From positions 23,325 through 87,324 of the forward strand of contig NZ_JPMX01000003.1 in the NCBI RefSeq assembly GCF_000761485.1: a stretch of 64,000 nt of DNA, in the 5' to 3' direction. The first letter of the stretch is position 1, and every line of letters starts with the position of its first letter. The DNA comes from Modestobacter caceresii (GTDB lineage Bacteria > Actinomycetota > Actinomycetes > Mycobacteriales > Geodermatophilaceae). Shown here piece after piece: positions 34,191-41,912 of this stretch. The notes below the pieces were generated by a model that did not search any database, was not told the DNA's origin, and saw nothing but the letters and a program-made list of their open reading frames with translations. The position numbers were made by a program, and so were the translations under genes.

Positions 34191-34196
34191 ACCCTA
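34191..34196 (-). promoter_or_regulatory. -10 box TAGGGT for the acyltransferase gene
   Basis: On the minus strand TAGGGT lies 6 nt before ATG 34184; leaderless start expected. Confidence 0.6.
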
Positions 34197-34228
34197 ACCA
34201 ACCCGGGTCCGAGAGCGGCGCTCCGGCC

Positions 34229-35392
34229 TCAGTCGCCGTGGGTGGCGGCGACCGCGGCCCGGACGACGGCGGCCGGGTCGCCGGTCTCGTCGAAGACCTC
34301 GCGCTGCAGGATCGCCCCGGTGCCGCGGCGCAGGAGGTCGGCGATGCCCGCCTCGACCCGCTCGGTGTCGCCACTGTCACCCAGGGCCGGGCGGACGTGC
34401 TCGACCAGGGCGGTGACCACCTCGGCGGCCGGGGCCGGCTGGCCGGTCCGCGGGTCGACCAGGTCCCCGGTCAGGCCGGAGCGGCCGGCCCGCCAGCCGG
34501 CGACGCGGAGCACCTCGGTCCGCACCTCCGGCGCCGGGACGCCGGACCGCCACTCCCGGGCCGCGGTCTCGACCAGGCCGCGCACCAGCCCGGCCAGCAG
34601 GACGGCGTCCTCCACCCGCAGCGCGACGTCGGACACCCGCACCTCCACCGTCGGCCAGGTGGCCGAGAGGCGGGCGTCGAAGTAGACCATCCCCTCGTCG
34701 AGCACCGTCTCGGTCGCGACCAGCTCGGCGATCAGCTGGTGGTACCGGGCCGGGGTGCCGAACACGGCGTTCGGGCCGGCGGAGGGCCACCGGTTCCAGA
34801 CCTGGGAGCGGAAGCTCGCGTAGCCGGTGTCCCGCCCGGACCAGAACGGCGAGTTGGTGGTCAGCGCGGTCAGCACCGGCAGCCACACCCGGATGCGGTC
34901 GAGGACGGCGACCCCCTCCTCGTCGTCGTCGACGGAGACGTGCACGTGGCAGCCGCAGGTGAGCACCTCGGCGGCGGTGAGGCCGAAGACCTCGACCGTC
35001 TGCGCGTACCGCTCCCCCGGCGTCGTCTCCGGTTCCACGGCCACCGGTGAGCTGGCCAGGGCCGCCACCCGGGCGCCCACGGTCGCGGCGGCCGCATCGG
35101 CCCGGGAACGCCAGTGCCGCAGCTCCGCGGCCACCTCGTCGAGCTCCCGGCAGACCCGGGTGCCCAGCTCGATCTGCTGCTCCTTCAGCTCGGGCACCAG
35201 GCGTGGACCGGCCGGGGCCCCAGCGGCGTCGGTGTCGGGCGCCGCATCGGACTGCTGGGCCCGGTCGTGCTCTCCGACCGTCTCCCCCTCACCGCGGCGG
35301 GCGGCCACCTCCAGCGCCTCCGGGGCCAGGGGCACCGGCACCCCCGCCGGATCGACGACCAACAGCTCTTCCTCGACTCCGACGGTGCGCAC
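34229..35392 (-). CDS. carboxylate-amine ligase, YbdK/GCS2 family
   Basis: A 387-residue protein of glutamate-cysteine ligase family 2. It opens with RTVGVEEELLVVD, the ATP/Mg-binding Glu motif, followed by QQIELGTRVCRELDEVAAELRHWR, GCHVHVSVDDDE and NSPFWSGRDTGYASFRSQVWNRWPSAG, all standard for YbdK. E. coli YbdK has weak gamma-glutamylcysteine synthetase activity. In a mycothiol producer the physiological substrate is unknown. GTG 35392 gives the canonical MRTVGVEEE start; the longer frame upstream is shadow. An insertion of about 25 residues (GEHDRAQQSDAAPDTDAAG) lies after residue 34. Confidence 0.9.
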   Translation of the reverse strand: MRTVGVEEELLVVDPAGVPVPLAPEALEVAARRGEGETVGEHDRAQQSDAAPDTDAAGAPAGPRLVPELKEQQIELGTRVCRELDEVAAELRHWRSRADAAAATVGARVAALASSPVAVEPETTPGERYAQTVEVFGLTAAEVLTCGCHVHVSVDDDEEGVAVLDRIRVWLPVLTALTTNSPFWSGRDTGYASFRSQVWNRWPSAGPNAVFGTPARYHQLIAELVATETVLDEGMVYFDARLSATWPTVEVRVSDVALRVEDAVLLAGLVRGLVETAAREWRSGVPAPEVRTEVLRVAGWRAGRSGLTGDLVDPRTGQPAPAAEVVTALVEHVRPALGDSGDTERVEAGIADLLRRGTGAILQREVFDETGDPAAVVRAAVAATHGD

Positions 35393-35525
35393 CGACCCAT
35401 GATCACGGGCATCCCGGTCGTCGTGCTCGCTGGGCTCAGCCCCGGGTGGCGGCGTTGCTGATCCGCGCCCGGAGGGGCGCGGCGGGTGTCTTCGGCAGGT
35501 GACGACAACGATCTGTCGCGACATT

Positions 35526-35540
35526 GTTGGGGATAACGGT
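35526..35540 (+). repeat. 15-bp dispersed motif, copy 3
   Basis: GTTGGGGATAACGGT, directly touching the TAGTGT box of the next gene (its last T is the first T of the box). Here it would lie between the -35 and -10 positions. Confidence 0.85.
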
Positions 35541-35545
35541 AGTGT
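35540..35545 (+). promoter_or_regulatory. -10 box TAGTGT
   Basis: TAGTGT lies 6 nt before ATG 35552, indicating a leaderless start for the unrecognised protein downstream. Confidence 0.5.
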
Positions 35546-35551
35546 GCTGAC

Positions 35552-36397
35552 ATGCCAGGTGCATGGCAGCCGCCGCTGCCCGACATGCCTGCCCCTCCGC
35601 CGGCCCGCGCCTGGGCCCGGCTGCCCGTGCCGCCGGGGTACGAACCGCAGTGGCGGCGGCTGGTCGAGGCGGCCCTCGAGCAGGGGCTGGGGCCGGACGC
35701 GCTCGCCGAGACCGGCTTGGAGCCGCTGGTCGCGGCCCGCGACTGGAAGCCGGCCACCGTCGCCCTGTACAGCAAGGTCGCTCGCTACGGCGGGGTCGGG
35801 GTGCCGCGGGCCACCACCCCCGAGCCCGATCCGGTGACCCTCGACCTGCGGGAGCTGACCCGGGTGCGCAGCGAGGCGCCGGAGCACCTGCGCTCGGTCG
35901 CGTGGTGCGCGCTCGCGCTGGGCTGGCCGGCGACAGTGGGGCAGTTCCAGGGGTTGCGCCGGGACCAGGTGCAGGCGACCGGACGCCGCCTCGTCGTGGC
36001 CACCGAGGACGGCGAGTGGTCGGTGCCCGGGGCGCTGACCGCCTGGCACGCCTGGGAGGAGGTCCGCAGCCGGTTCCCCGGCCTGGCGGCGAGCCCGTGG
36101 GTGCTGCCGGCGCTGCGGCGGGGCCCGGGGCCGAACTCGCACGTCGGTGGGCAGCTGTCCACGCAGGCGCTGCAGGTGACGTTCGCCAAGCACGCCGTGC
36201 GCACCGCGACGGCGATGCGCGCCACGGCCCCGCCCAGCCGCCGTGCGGACGTCGAGGAGCTGGCGGCGGACTACCTGACGCTCTCCTACGACTCCTACCG
36301 TCGGCTGGCGCTGGCCGGTGGTGCGCCGCCGGTGGGCCCCCGCGGCGCCGTGCGGGCGTTGCGCACCGTGGGCCGTCGCGCCCGGCTGGCCGGCTGA
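35552..36397 (+). CDS. unrecognised 281-residue protein, possibly tyrosine-recombinase-like
   Basis: I do not recognise a family. The protein begins with a Pro-rich stretch, then PPGYEPQWRRLVEAALEQGL. The middle, LRSVAWCALALGWPATVGQFQGLRRDQVQATGRRLVVA, resembles the helix-turn region before the first catalytic Arg in tyrosine recombinases, and STQALQVTFAKHA with the later YLTLSYDSYRRLALAGG could correspond to the last helices. The His-x-x-Arg and clear catalytic Tyr contexts are not convincing, so it may be a degenerate or non-catalytic relative. Codon use matches its neighbours. The promoter carries motif copy 3. Confidence 0.55.
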   Translation: MPGAWQPPLPDMPAPPPARAWARLPVPPGYEPQWRRLVEAALEQGLGPDALAETGLEPLVAARDWKPATVALYSKVARYGGVGVPRATTPEPDPVTLDLRELTRVRSEAPEHLRSVAWCALALGWPATVGQFQGLRRDQVQATGRRLVVATEDGEWSVPGALTAWHAWEEVRSRFPGLAASPWVLPALRRGPGPNSHVGGQLSTQALQVTFAKHAVRTATAMRATAPPSRRADVEELAADYLTLSYDSYRRLALAGGAPPVGPRGAVRALRTVGRRARLAG

Positions 36398-36435
36398 CCC
36401 CGGCTCCCCTCCCCCGTGTCAGCCCGACGCCGGGT

Positions 36436-38580
36436 TCAGCACAGCGACAACTGCTCGGGCGCCTCGTCGATCGGCGCGACCTCCGGCCGTCGGGTGGGCA
36501 GACTGCCGGCGGGGAAGCCCACCGACTCGTCGCCGGGCAGGCCGAGGCTGCTGCCGGGGTCCACGCCGCGCGCCACTCCCCCGCTCTGCCGGTCCAGGCC
36601 GTACCGGGCCAGCACCGGGGCCACCCGGCCGGCGAGCCAGCTGCGGTACTCGGCCGGCACGTAGGCGCCGCGGCCGTAGAGCTGGCGGTACCGGCCGACC
36701 AGGCCGGGGTGCTCCCGGGACAGCCAGGCGGTGAACCACTCCCGGGCGCCCGGGCGCAGGTGCAGCGGCAGCACGGTGACCCCGGTGGCCCCGGCCGCGG
36801 CGATGGCGCCGATCGCCGCCTCCAGGTGCTCCATCCGGTCGGTGAGGCCGGGCAGCACCGGGGCCAGGAAGACACCGCAGGGCAGCCCGGCGTCGGTGAT
36901 CGCCCGCACCAGGTCCAGCCGCGCACGGGGCGTGGGGACGCCGGGCTCCAGGGCGGCGTGCAGGTCGTCGTCCCAGATGGCCATCGACACCCCCATCCCG
37001 ACCGGGACGTCGCGGGACGCGGCGGCCAGCCGGGGGACGTCGCGCCGGGCCAGCGTGCCCTTGGTCAACACCGAGAACGGGGTGCCGGACTGGGCCAGGG
37101 CGTCGATGATCCCGGGCATCAGCCGGTAGCGGCCCTCGGCCCGCTGGTACGGGTCGGTGTTGGTGCCGAGCGCCACGTGCTCCCGCTGCCAGGACGGTCG
37201 GGCCAGCTCGCGCCGCAGCACGTCGACGAGGTTGGTCTTGACCACGATCTGCTGGTCGAAGTCGGCCCCGCTGTCCAGCTCCAGCCACTCGTGCGTCCCC
37301 CGGGCGAAGCAGTTGTGGCTCACGACGCCGTTCGCGATGAAGTCGCCCGTGCCAGTGGTGATGTCGTACATCGGCATCTCGAGACCGAGGTCCTGGACCT
37401 CGGTCACTCGTAGATCAGCCGTGCTCTTGATGGCTGTGCCCTGTACCTGGCACTTGCGGCGGATCGCCGGGTCGACCAGGTGGATGAAGCGCAGGTGCTC
37501 CTTCAGCCCGCCGCGCAGACGAACGGTCCGTACCCGGTTCGCCAGGCGCCTGTCCTCCAGAACGCTGTCGAAGCCCAACGCGGTGAAGGCGGCACTCGTC
37601 CGTTCGAGCATCTCGTCATCGGCGTTGGTGACCCGCAGGACGTGCTGGCTCCGACTGCCCTCGGCGTCGAAGACGCCGGCCAGGAAGCCCCGCTGCCAGG
37701 CATCCGATGGCTGTTCCGGCCAGGCGATGAGCTGGAAGATCCGGGCCACGGAGGCGGCTGACGACGTCCTGATCGCGCTCATCGCTCGGCGCTCGGGGGT
37801 GACAGCGGAGAACTCGAACCAATCAGTCGACACCCCCGCCTGCGCCAAGTAGGCCTGAGAGCGTCGAAGACCCTCCTGGTCCGCCAACGCCAGCCGGAAA
37901 CGGTGCACGTCCCCATGCACTCGCCCGGCTCGCTGGTAGCGATACACCTTGAGGTGGGCGTCGCCGCGGACCATGCCGGTCAGGTAGCCCCGCCGGTAGT
38001 CCTCGCAGGCGGCCACCGCCGGAGCCGAGCGGCCGAAGCCGAGCAGTTCGTCGTTCGTCGTCAGGTACGGGCGCTGACCCGTTCCGCAGCTCGCGCCGGT
38101 GACGTGCTTCCAGCCACGCCCGGTGAGGAACCGATGGTCAGCGCTGGCGACGAGGACGGTGCCGTCGGCGAGCGTCACCCGATGGGCTGGTTTGACCGTC
38201 GACCAGTGCGCCAGCACCTCGGTCTCGACGTACCGGCGGTAGCGGTCGCCCTTCTCCGTCCCGATGATCCGGTCCCCCACCCGCAGGTCCGCGATCGCCC
38301 GCTGAGAGCCGTCGGCCATGAGCACCTGCGTGTCTCCCGAGAGGCAGTACACGCACGCATGGGAGCAGCCCCGGTAGGGGTTGATCGTGTGGCCGAACGG
38401 CATCGCGGAGCCCTTCGGTACCGCGTTGAGTGCGCTCTTGGCCCGCACCTCGTGGAACGTCAGGCCCGGGAACTCCGGGACCTGCACGCTGCGCAGCAGG
38501 CCACGCACGTCGGGCAGCCCGGGCAGGGTGCTGGGCTCGTCGAAGTCCAGCCGCTGGGCGTCCCACCGCATGCCGACCAT
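36436..38580 (-). CDS. intein-containing Rv2578c family radical SAM protein
   Basis: A 714-residue precursor: N-extein 1-78, intein 79-423, C-extein 424-714. After splicing, the host protein is a 369-residue radical SAM enzyme of the Rv2578c family (SplB-like DNA-repair-type iron-sulfur proteins). The junction reads PYRGCSHACVY/CFARGTHEW, so the third Cys of the CxxxCxxC cluster is the first residue after the intein. The chain continues with VVKTNLVDVLRREL, LGTNTDPYQRAEG and FSVLTKGTLARRDVPRLAAAS, typical of the family. The N-terminal start is ATG 38580 (ATG 38571 possible). A LexA-like box lies 1 nt upstream. The function is unknown. Confidence 0.9.
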   Translation of the reverse strand: MVGMRWDAQRLDFDEPSTLPGLPDVRGLLRSVQVPEFPGLTFHEVRAKSALNAVPKGSAMPFGHTINPYRGCSHACVYCLSGDTQVLMADGSQRAIADLRVGDRIIGTEKGDRYRRYVETEVLAHWSTVKPAHRVTLADGTVLVASADHRFLTGRGWKHVTGASCGTGQRPYLTTNDELLGFGRSAPAVAACEDYRRGYLTGMVRGDAHLKVYRYQRAGRVHGDVHRFRLALADQEGLRRSQAYLAQAGVSTDWFEFSAVTPERRAMSAIRTSSAASVARIFQLIAWPEQPSDAWQRGFLAGVFDAEGSRSQHVLRVTNADDEMLERTSAAFTALGFDSVLEDRRLANRVRTVRLRGGLKEHLRFIHLVDPAIRRKCQVQGTAIKSTADLRVTEVQDLGLEMPMYDITTGTGDFIANGVVSHNCFARGTHEWLELDSGADFDQQIVVKTNLVDVLRRELARPSWQREHVALGTNTDPYQRAEGRYRLMPGIIDALAQSGTPFSVLTKGTLARRDVPRLAAASRDVPVGMGVSMAIWDDDLHAALEPGVPTPRARLDLVRAITDAGLPCGVFLAPVLPGLTDRMEHLEAAIGAIAAAGATGVTVLPLHLRPGAREWFTAWLSREHPGLVGRYRQLYGRGAYVPAEYRSWLAGRVAPVLARYGLDRQSGGVARGVDPGSSLGLPGDESVGFPAGSLPTRRPEVAPIDEAPEQLSLC
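37312..38346 (-). other. intein with LAGLIDADG homing endonuclease
   Basis: A 345-residue protein-splicing element. It starts with Cys in CLSGDTQVLMADGSQRAIADL (block A), has VASADHRFLT (block B, TxxH-type with His), and ends VVSHN before the +1 Cys, with penultimate His and terminal Asn. Two dodecapeptide motifs, YLTGMVRGDAHL and FLAGVFDAEGS, mark a LAGLIDADG endonuclease, whose catalytic acids appear as Asp in both, so it may be active. Base and codon use look somewhat less GC-extreme than the exteins, consistent with horizontal transfer. Confidence 0.93.
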
Positions 38581-38581
38581 C

Positions 38582-38595
38582 CGAACACATGTTCG
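38582..38595. promoter_or_regulatory. LexA-like SOS box
   Basis: CGAAC-ACAT-GTTCG matches the Gram-positive/mycobacterial SOS box (CGAAC-N4-GTTCG) and lies immediately before the ATG of the radical SAM gene. Repression would be direct. M. tuberculosis Rv2578c is, as I recall, DNA-damage regulated. Confidence 0.7.
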
Positions 38596-38611
38596 ATGCC
38601 CTGTCCACCGG

Positions 38612-38642
38612 CCCTCGCAGGCCCGCTGCGAGCCTGCGAGGG
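38612..38642. terminator. hairpin terminator of the Lrp/AsnC gene
   Basis: CCCTCGCAGGC (38612-38622) pairs with GCCTGCGAGGG (38632-38642) around a 9-nt loop, 14 nt beyond the stop of the leftward regulator gene and upstream of the radical SAM promoter. Confidence 0.65.
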
Positions 38643-38656
38643 GCGGGGGTCCTCCC

Positions 38657-39139
38657 TCAGACCGGCGGACGGTCCTCGTAGAAGGTGGAGAGGACGACGG
38701 TGGTCCGGGTGGTCACGTTGGCCGCCGACCGGATCTCGTGCAGCAACGCCTCCAGCGCGTCGGGCGAGGCCACCCGCACCTTGAGGATGTAGCTCTCCAC
38801 CCCGGCCACCGAGTGGCAGGCCTCGATGGCCGACAGGTGCGCCAGCCGGGTCGGCGCGTCGTCGGGCTGGGCGGCCTCGATCGGGGTGATCGAGACGAAG
38901 GCGGTGAGCGGCAGCCCGAGCGCCTTGGCGTCCAGCTGAGCCGCGTAGCCGGTGATCAGACCACGTTGTTCCAGCCTGCGGACCCGCTGGTGCACCGCGG
39001 ACACCGACAGCCCGACGCGGTCGGCCAGTTCGGTGAAGCTCGCCCGACCGTCGCGGGCCAGGGCGCTCAGCAGCTCGCGGTCGACGTCCTGGGTGGCCGG
39101 CGGCCCGCCCGGCTCAGCCGGGGAGTTCGACGAGCTCAC
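38657..39139 (-). CDS. Lrp/AsnC family transcriptional regulator
   Basis: A 160-residue regulator. The N-terminal HTH is VDRELLSALARDGRASFTELADRVGLSVSAVHQRVRRLEQRGLITGYAA. The C-terminal RAM/AsnC ligand-binding domain follows with CHSVAGVESYILKVRVASPDALEALLHEIR. Such proteins sense amino acids. GTG 39139 is the only start in the frame before the HTH, and it gives a 26-nt overlap with the preceding M24 peptidase gene, so the two are probably cotranscribed. Control of amino-acid or peptide use is an inference from the neighbour. Confidence 0.9.
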   Translation of the reverse strand: MSSSNSPAEPGGPPATQDVDRELLSALARDGRASFTELADRVGLSVSAVHQRVRRLEQRGLITGYAAQLDAKALGLPLTAFVSITPIEAAQPDDAPTRLAHLSAIEACHSVAGVESYILKVRVASPDALEALLHEIRSAANVTTRTTVVLSTFYEDRPPV

Positions 39140-40259
39140 GGGGACCGTTGTTCAGGTTGCGGACGCCGTCGTCGGTGCAGACGACGATGTCCTCGATCCG
39201 GGCGCCGTAGCGCCCGGGCAGGTAGATGCCGGGCTCGACCGAGAAGGCCATCCCCGGCTCCAGCGGCAGGTCGTTGCCGGCGACGACGTAGGGCGCCTCG
39301 TGGGTGTCCAGCCCGATGCCGTGCCCGGTGCGGTGGATGAAGTGCTCACCGAAGCCGGCCTTGCTGATGACGTCGCGGGCGACGGCGTCGATCTGGGCGC
39401 ACGTGACCCCGGGGCGCACCGCGGCGACGGCCGCCGCCTGGGCCCGCTGGAGGACGGCGAACCACTCGGTCAGGCCGCGGGCGGCGTGCCCGCCGACCAG
39501 GTAGGTGCGGGTGCAGTCGGAGCGGTAGCCGGTCGCCGTCTCCCCGCCGATGTCCACGACGACCATGTCCCCGGCCTCCACCACCCGGTCGGAGACCTCG
39601 TGGTGCGGGCTGGCGCCGTTGGGGCCCGAGCCGACGATCGTGAAGTCGACGCCGACGTGGCCCTCGGCGAGGATCGCCGCCGCGACGTCCGCGCCGACCT
39701 CGGCCTCAGTGCGGCCGACCCGCAGCCACTGGCCCATCCGGGCGTGCACCCGGTCGATCGCCGCACCGGCGATCGCCAGCTCCTCGACCTCGGCCGGCGT
39801 CTTCACCATCCGCAGCCGGTCGATGACCGGGCTGGCCAGCTCCAGCGCCGAACCGGGCAGCGCCCGCTGGATGCCGAGCGCGTGCTCGGCCCAGGTGCGG
39901 GACCCGACGGCCACCCGGACCGGCGCGCTGCCCAGCCGGGCGGTGACCGCCTCGGCCAGCCGGGCGAAGGAGTCGTCGGTCTCGTCCCAGGGCAGCACCT
40001 CAAGGCCCAACGACCCGGCCGGGGAGGCCTCGATCATCGGCGCCTCCAGCCGCGGCACCACCAGCAGCGGCTCGCCCCGGCGGGGCACGGCCAGCGCGGT
40101 CAGCCGCTCCATGGCGTGCGCGTCGTAGCCGCACAGGTAGCGCAGGTCGGAGCCGGGCGTGACGACGACGACGTCGATGTCGAGCTCGTCGGCGAGAGCG
40201 CGGGCGGCGTGCACCCGGTCGATGGACACCAGCGGGGAGGAGGGAGAGACGGCGACCAC
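39114..40259 (-). CDS. M24 family aminopeptidase (Xaa-Pro dipeptidase type)
   Basis: A 381-residue pita-bread metallopeptidase. The five metal ligands are visible: Asp in VVVDIGGETATGYRSD (both Asp positions), His in HRTGHGIGLDTHE, Glu in FSVEPGIYLPG and Glu in ARIEDIVV. It would cleave N-terminal Xaa-Pro bonds. It corresponds to PepE (Rv2089c) of M. tuberculosis by position next to the 5'-3' exonuclease. GTG 40259 is 6 nt after TAGTCT, indicating a leaderless mRNA, and its promoter is divergent from that of the exonuclease gene with 66 bp between starts. Confidence 0.93.
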   Translation of the reverse strand: MVAVSPSSPLVSIDRVHAARALADELDIDVVVVTPGSDLRYLCGYDAHAMERLTALAVPRRGEPLLVVPRLEAPMIEASPAGSLGLEVLPWDETDDSFARLAEAVTARLGSAPVRVAVGSRTWAEHALGIQRALPGSALELASPVIDRLRMVKTPAEVEELAIAGAAIDRVHARMGQWLRVGRTEAEVGADVAAAILAEGHVGVDFTIVGSGPNGASPHHEVSDRVVEAGDMVVVDIGGETATGYRSDCTRTYLVGGHAARGLTEWFAVLQRAQAAAVAAVRPGVTCAQIDAVARDVISKAGFGEHFIHRTGHGIGLDTHEAPYVVAGNDLPLEPGMAFSVEPGIYLPGRYGARIEDIVVCTDDGVRNLNNGPRELVELPG

Positions 40260-40265
40260 GTCCGC

Positions 40266-40271
40266 AGACTA
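40266..40271 (-). promoter_or_regulatory. -10 box TAGTCT for the M24 peptidase gene
   Basis: Lies 6 nt before GTG 40259 on the minus strand; leaderless start. Confidence 0.55.
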
Positions 40272-40312
40272 ACCAGCGGGAGCGACAGCCCCGGCCGTCG
40301 TCATCGCACCGT

Positions 40313-40318
40313 TACCGT
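40313..40318 (+). promoter_or_regulatory. -10 box TACCGT for the exonuclease gene
   Basis: Lies 7 nt before GTG 40326; leaderless start. The upstream DNA is shared with the divergent peptidase promoter. Confidence 0.55.
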
Positions 40319-40325
40319 GCCCGGC

Positions 40326-41243
40326 GTGACGACGATGCTCCTGGACGCCGCGAGCCTCTACTTCCGTGCCTTCTACGGGGTGCCGACCAGCGTGACCGGC
40401 CCGCACGGCCGACCGGTCAACGCCGTCCGCGGCTTCCTGGACATGACCGCCCGGCTGGTCGCCGCCCACTCCCCCACCCGGCTGGTCGCCTGCTGGGACG
40501 ACGACTGGCGCCCGGCGTTCCGGGTCGCCGCGCTGCCCAGCTACAAGGCGCACCGGGTCGCGCAGGAGGGCGGTGAGGAGGTGCCCGACGAGCTCGGGCC
40601 GCAGGTGCCGGTGCTGGTCGAGGTGCTCGCCGCCGCCGGGCTGACCCGGGTCGGCGCCCCCGGCTACGAGGCCGACGACGTCATCGGCACGCTGGCCACC
40701 CGGGCCCGCGGGCCGGTCGACGTGGTCACCGGCGACCGGGACCTGTTCCAGCTGGTCGACGACGCCCGCGACGTGCGGGTGCTCTACACCAACCGCGGCA
40801 TCAACGACCTGGAGTTCGTCGACGAGGCGGCCGTCGCGGCGAAGTACGGCATCCCCGGCCGCTCCTACGCCGACTTCGCGGTGCTCCGCGGCGACCCCAG
40901 CGACGGGCTGCCCGGGGTGTCCGGCGTCGGGGCGAAGACGGCAGCGGCGCTGATCAACGAGTTCGGGTCACTGGCCGGCATCCGGGAGGCGGCCGCCCGC
41001 ACCGCCGTCCCCAAGGCCCCACTGACCGCGGCGGTGCTGAAGAAGCTGCACGCGGCCGCCGACTACCTCGACGCCGCACCCGAGGTGGTCGCCGTCGTCA
41101 CCACCATCGACCTGCCCCCGGTGGACGGCGAGCTGCCCCGCCACCCGGCCGACCCCGACGCCCTGGCGTCGCTGGCCGAGGCGCACGGGCTGGAGTCCTC
41201 GGTGCGCCGACTGGGGTCGGCGCTGGGGTGGCCGCAGGGCTGA
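40326..41243 (+). CDS. 5'-3' exonuclease (FEN/PolA-type)
   Basis: A 305-residue standalone 5'-nuclease like the N-terminal domain of DNA polymerase I. It has LLDAASLYFRAFYGVP (first metal Asp), YKAHRV, GYEADDVIGTLA (acidic cluster), VVTGDRDLFQLVDD and the helix-hairpin-helix region GDPSDGLPGVSGVGAKTAAALINEFGSL. It would remove 5' flaps or RNA primers. M. tuberculosis Rv2090 occupies the same place. Start GTG 40326 follows TACCGT by 7 nt; the long upstream frame is a shadow of the peptidase gene. It converges with the DUF4333 gene 10 nt away. Confidence 0.93.
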   Translation: MTTMLLDAASLYFRAFYGVPTSVTGPHGRPVNAVRGFLDMTARLVAAHSPTRLVACWDDDWRPAFRVAALPSYKAHRVAQEGGEEVPDELGPQVPVLVEVLAAAGLTRVGAPGYEADDVIGTLATRARGPVDVVTGDRDLFQLVDDARDVRVLYTNRGINDLEFVDEAAVAAKYGIPGRSYADFAVLRGDPSDGLPGVSGVGAKTAAALINEFGSLAGIREAAARTAVPKAPLTAAVLKKLHAAADYLDAAPEVVAVVTTIDLPPVDGELPRHPADPDALASLAEAHGLESSVRRLGSALGWPQG

Positions 41244-41252
41244 ACGGCCCGG

Positions 41253-41843
41253 TCAGGTCGCCGCCCAGGTGTAGTCGCCGTCCTCGCCGGTCAGCGTGAT
41301 CGTGATGCTGACCGGTTCGCCGTCGACGGTCCGGCCCGCGCACGAGTAGGTGGCGCCGGCGCGGACCGGGAGCTCGTCCTCGCAGCTGAGGTCGAGGGCG
41401 ACGCCCTCCCGGTCCTCGAACTGGTCGGCCACGGCACGCTCCACCGCCGCCGGGTCGAGCCGGGTGGCGCTCAGCGGGGACGGCAGGCTCAGCGCGACGA
41501 CCACCAGCAGGACCGCCAGCGTGACCAGCACCAGCTTCGGCGGCCGGGACCGTCTGCTGGCCGGCTGCGCCGGTGGACCCCAGCCCCCGGGAGAGCCGAA
41601 CTGCGCGGACGGCGGCCCCCAGCCACCGGGCTGCCCGTACTCGCCGGGCCGGCCGTACCCGGGGGCCTCCCCCCAGCCCTGGTACCGCGGTGGCTGCCCC
41701 GGTCCGCCCGACGGTGGACCCCAGCCGCCCTGCGGGGCGCCCCACCCCGCTGCCGCCGACCGGGGACCGGGTGCGCCGCCGGGCTCCCGGTCCGGGCGGG
41801 CCCAGGGGGACTGCGGGTCCTCGCCCTGCGGCGGCTGGCTCAT
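41253..41843 (-). CDS. DUF4333 domain membrane protein with Pro/Gly-rich N-terminus
   Basis: A 196-residue protein. Residues 1-95 are a low-complexity Gly/Pro/Trp/Tyr tail with GGWGPP repeats facing the cytoplasm. A single transmembrane helix follows (LVLVTLAVLLVVVALSLP), then an extracytoplasmic DUF4333 domain with two Cys (LDLSCEDELPVRAGATYSCAGRTVDG) probably disulfide bonded. Function unknown; M. tuberculosis Rv2091c has the same position and layout. ATG 41843 is chosen over GTG 41849 because GAGGAG stands 5 nt before the ATG but has no spacing from the GTG. Confidence 0.85.
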   Translation of the reverse strand: MSQPPQGEDPQSPWARPDREPGGAPGPRSAAAGWGAPQGGWGPPSGGPGQPPRYQGWGEAPGYGRPGEYGQPGGWGPPSAQFGSPGGWGPPAQPASRRSRPPKLVLVTLAVLLVVVALSLPSPLSATRLDPAAVERAVADQFEDREGVALDLSCEDELPVRAGATYSCAGRTVDGEPVSITITLTGEDGDYTWAAT

Positions 41844-41912
41844 CGTCACTCCTCGATCGGCTCTCCGGTGCGGTGCACCGGGGACGGCCGATTGTGGCCC
41901 ACCGGCCGCGGA

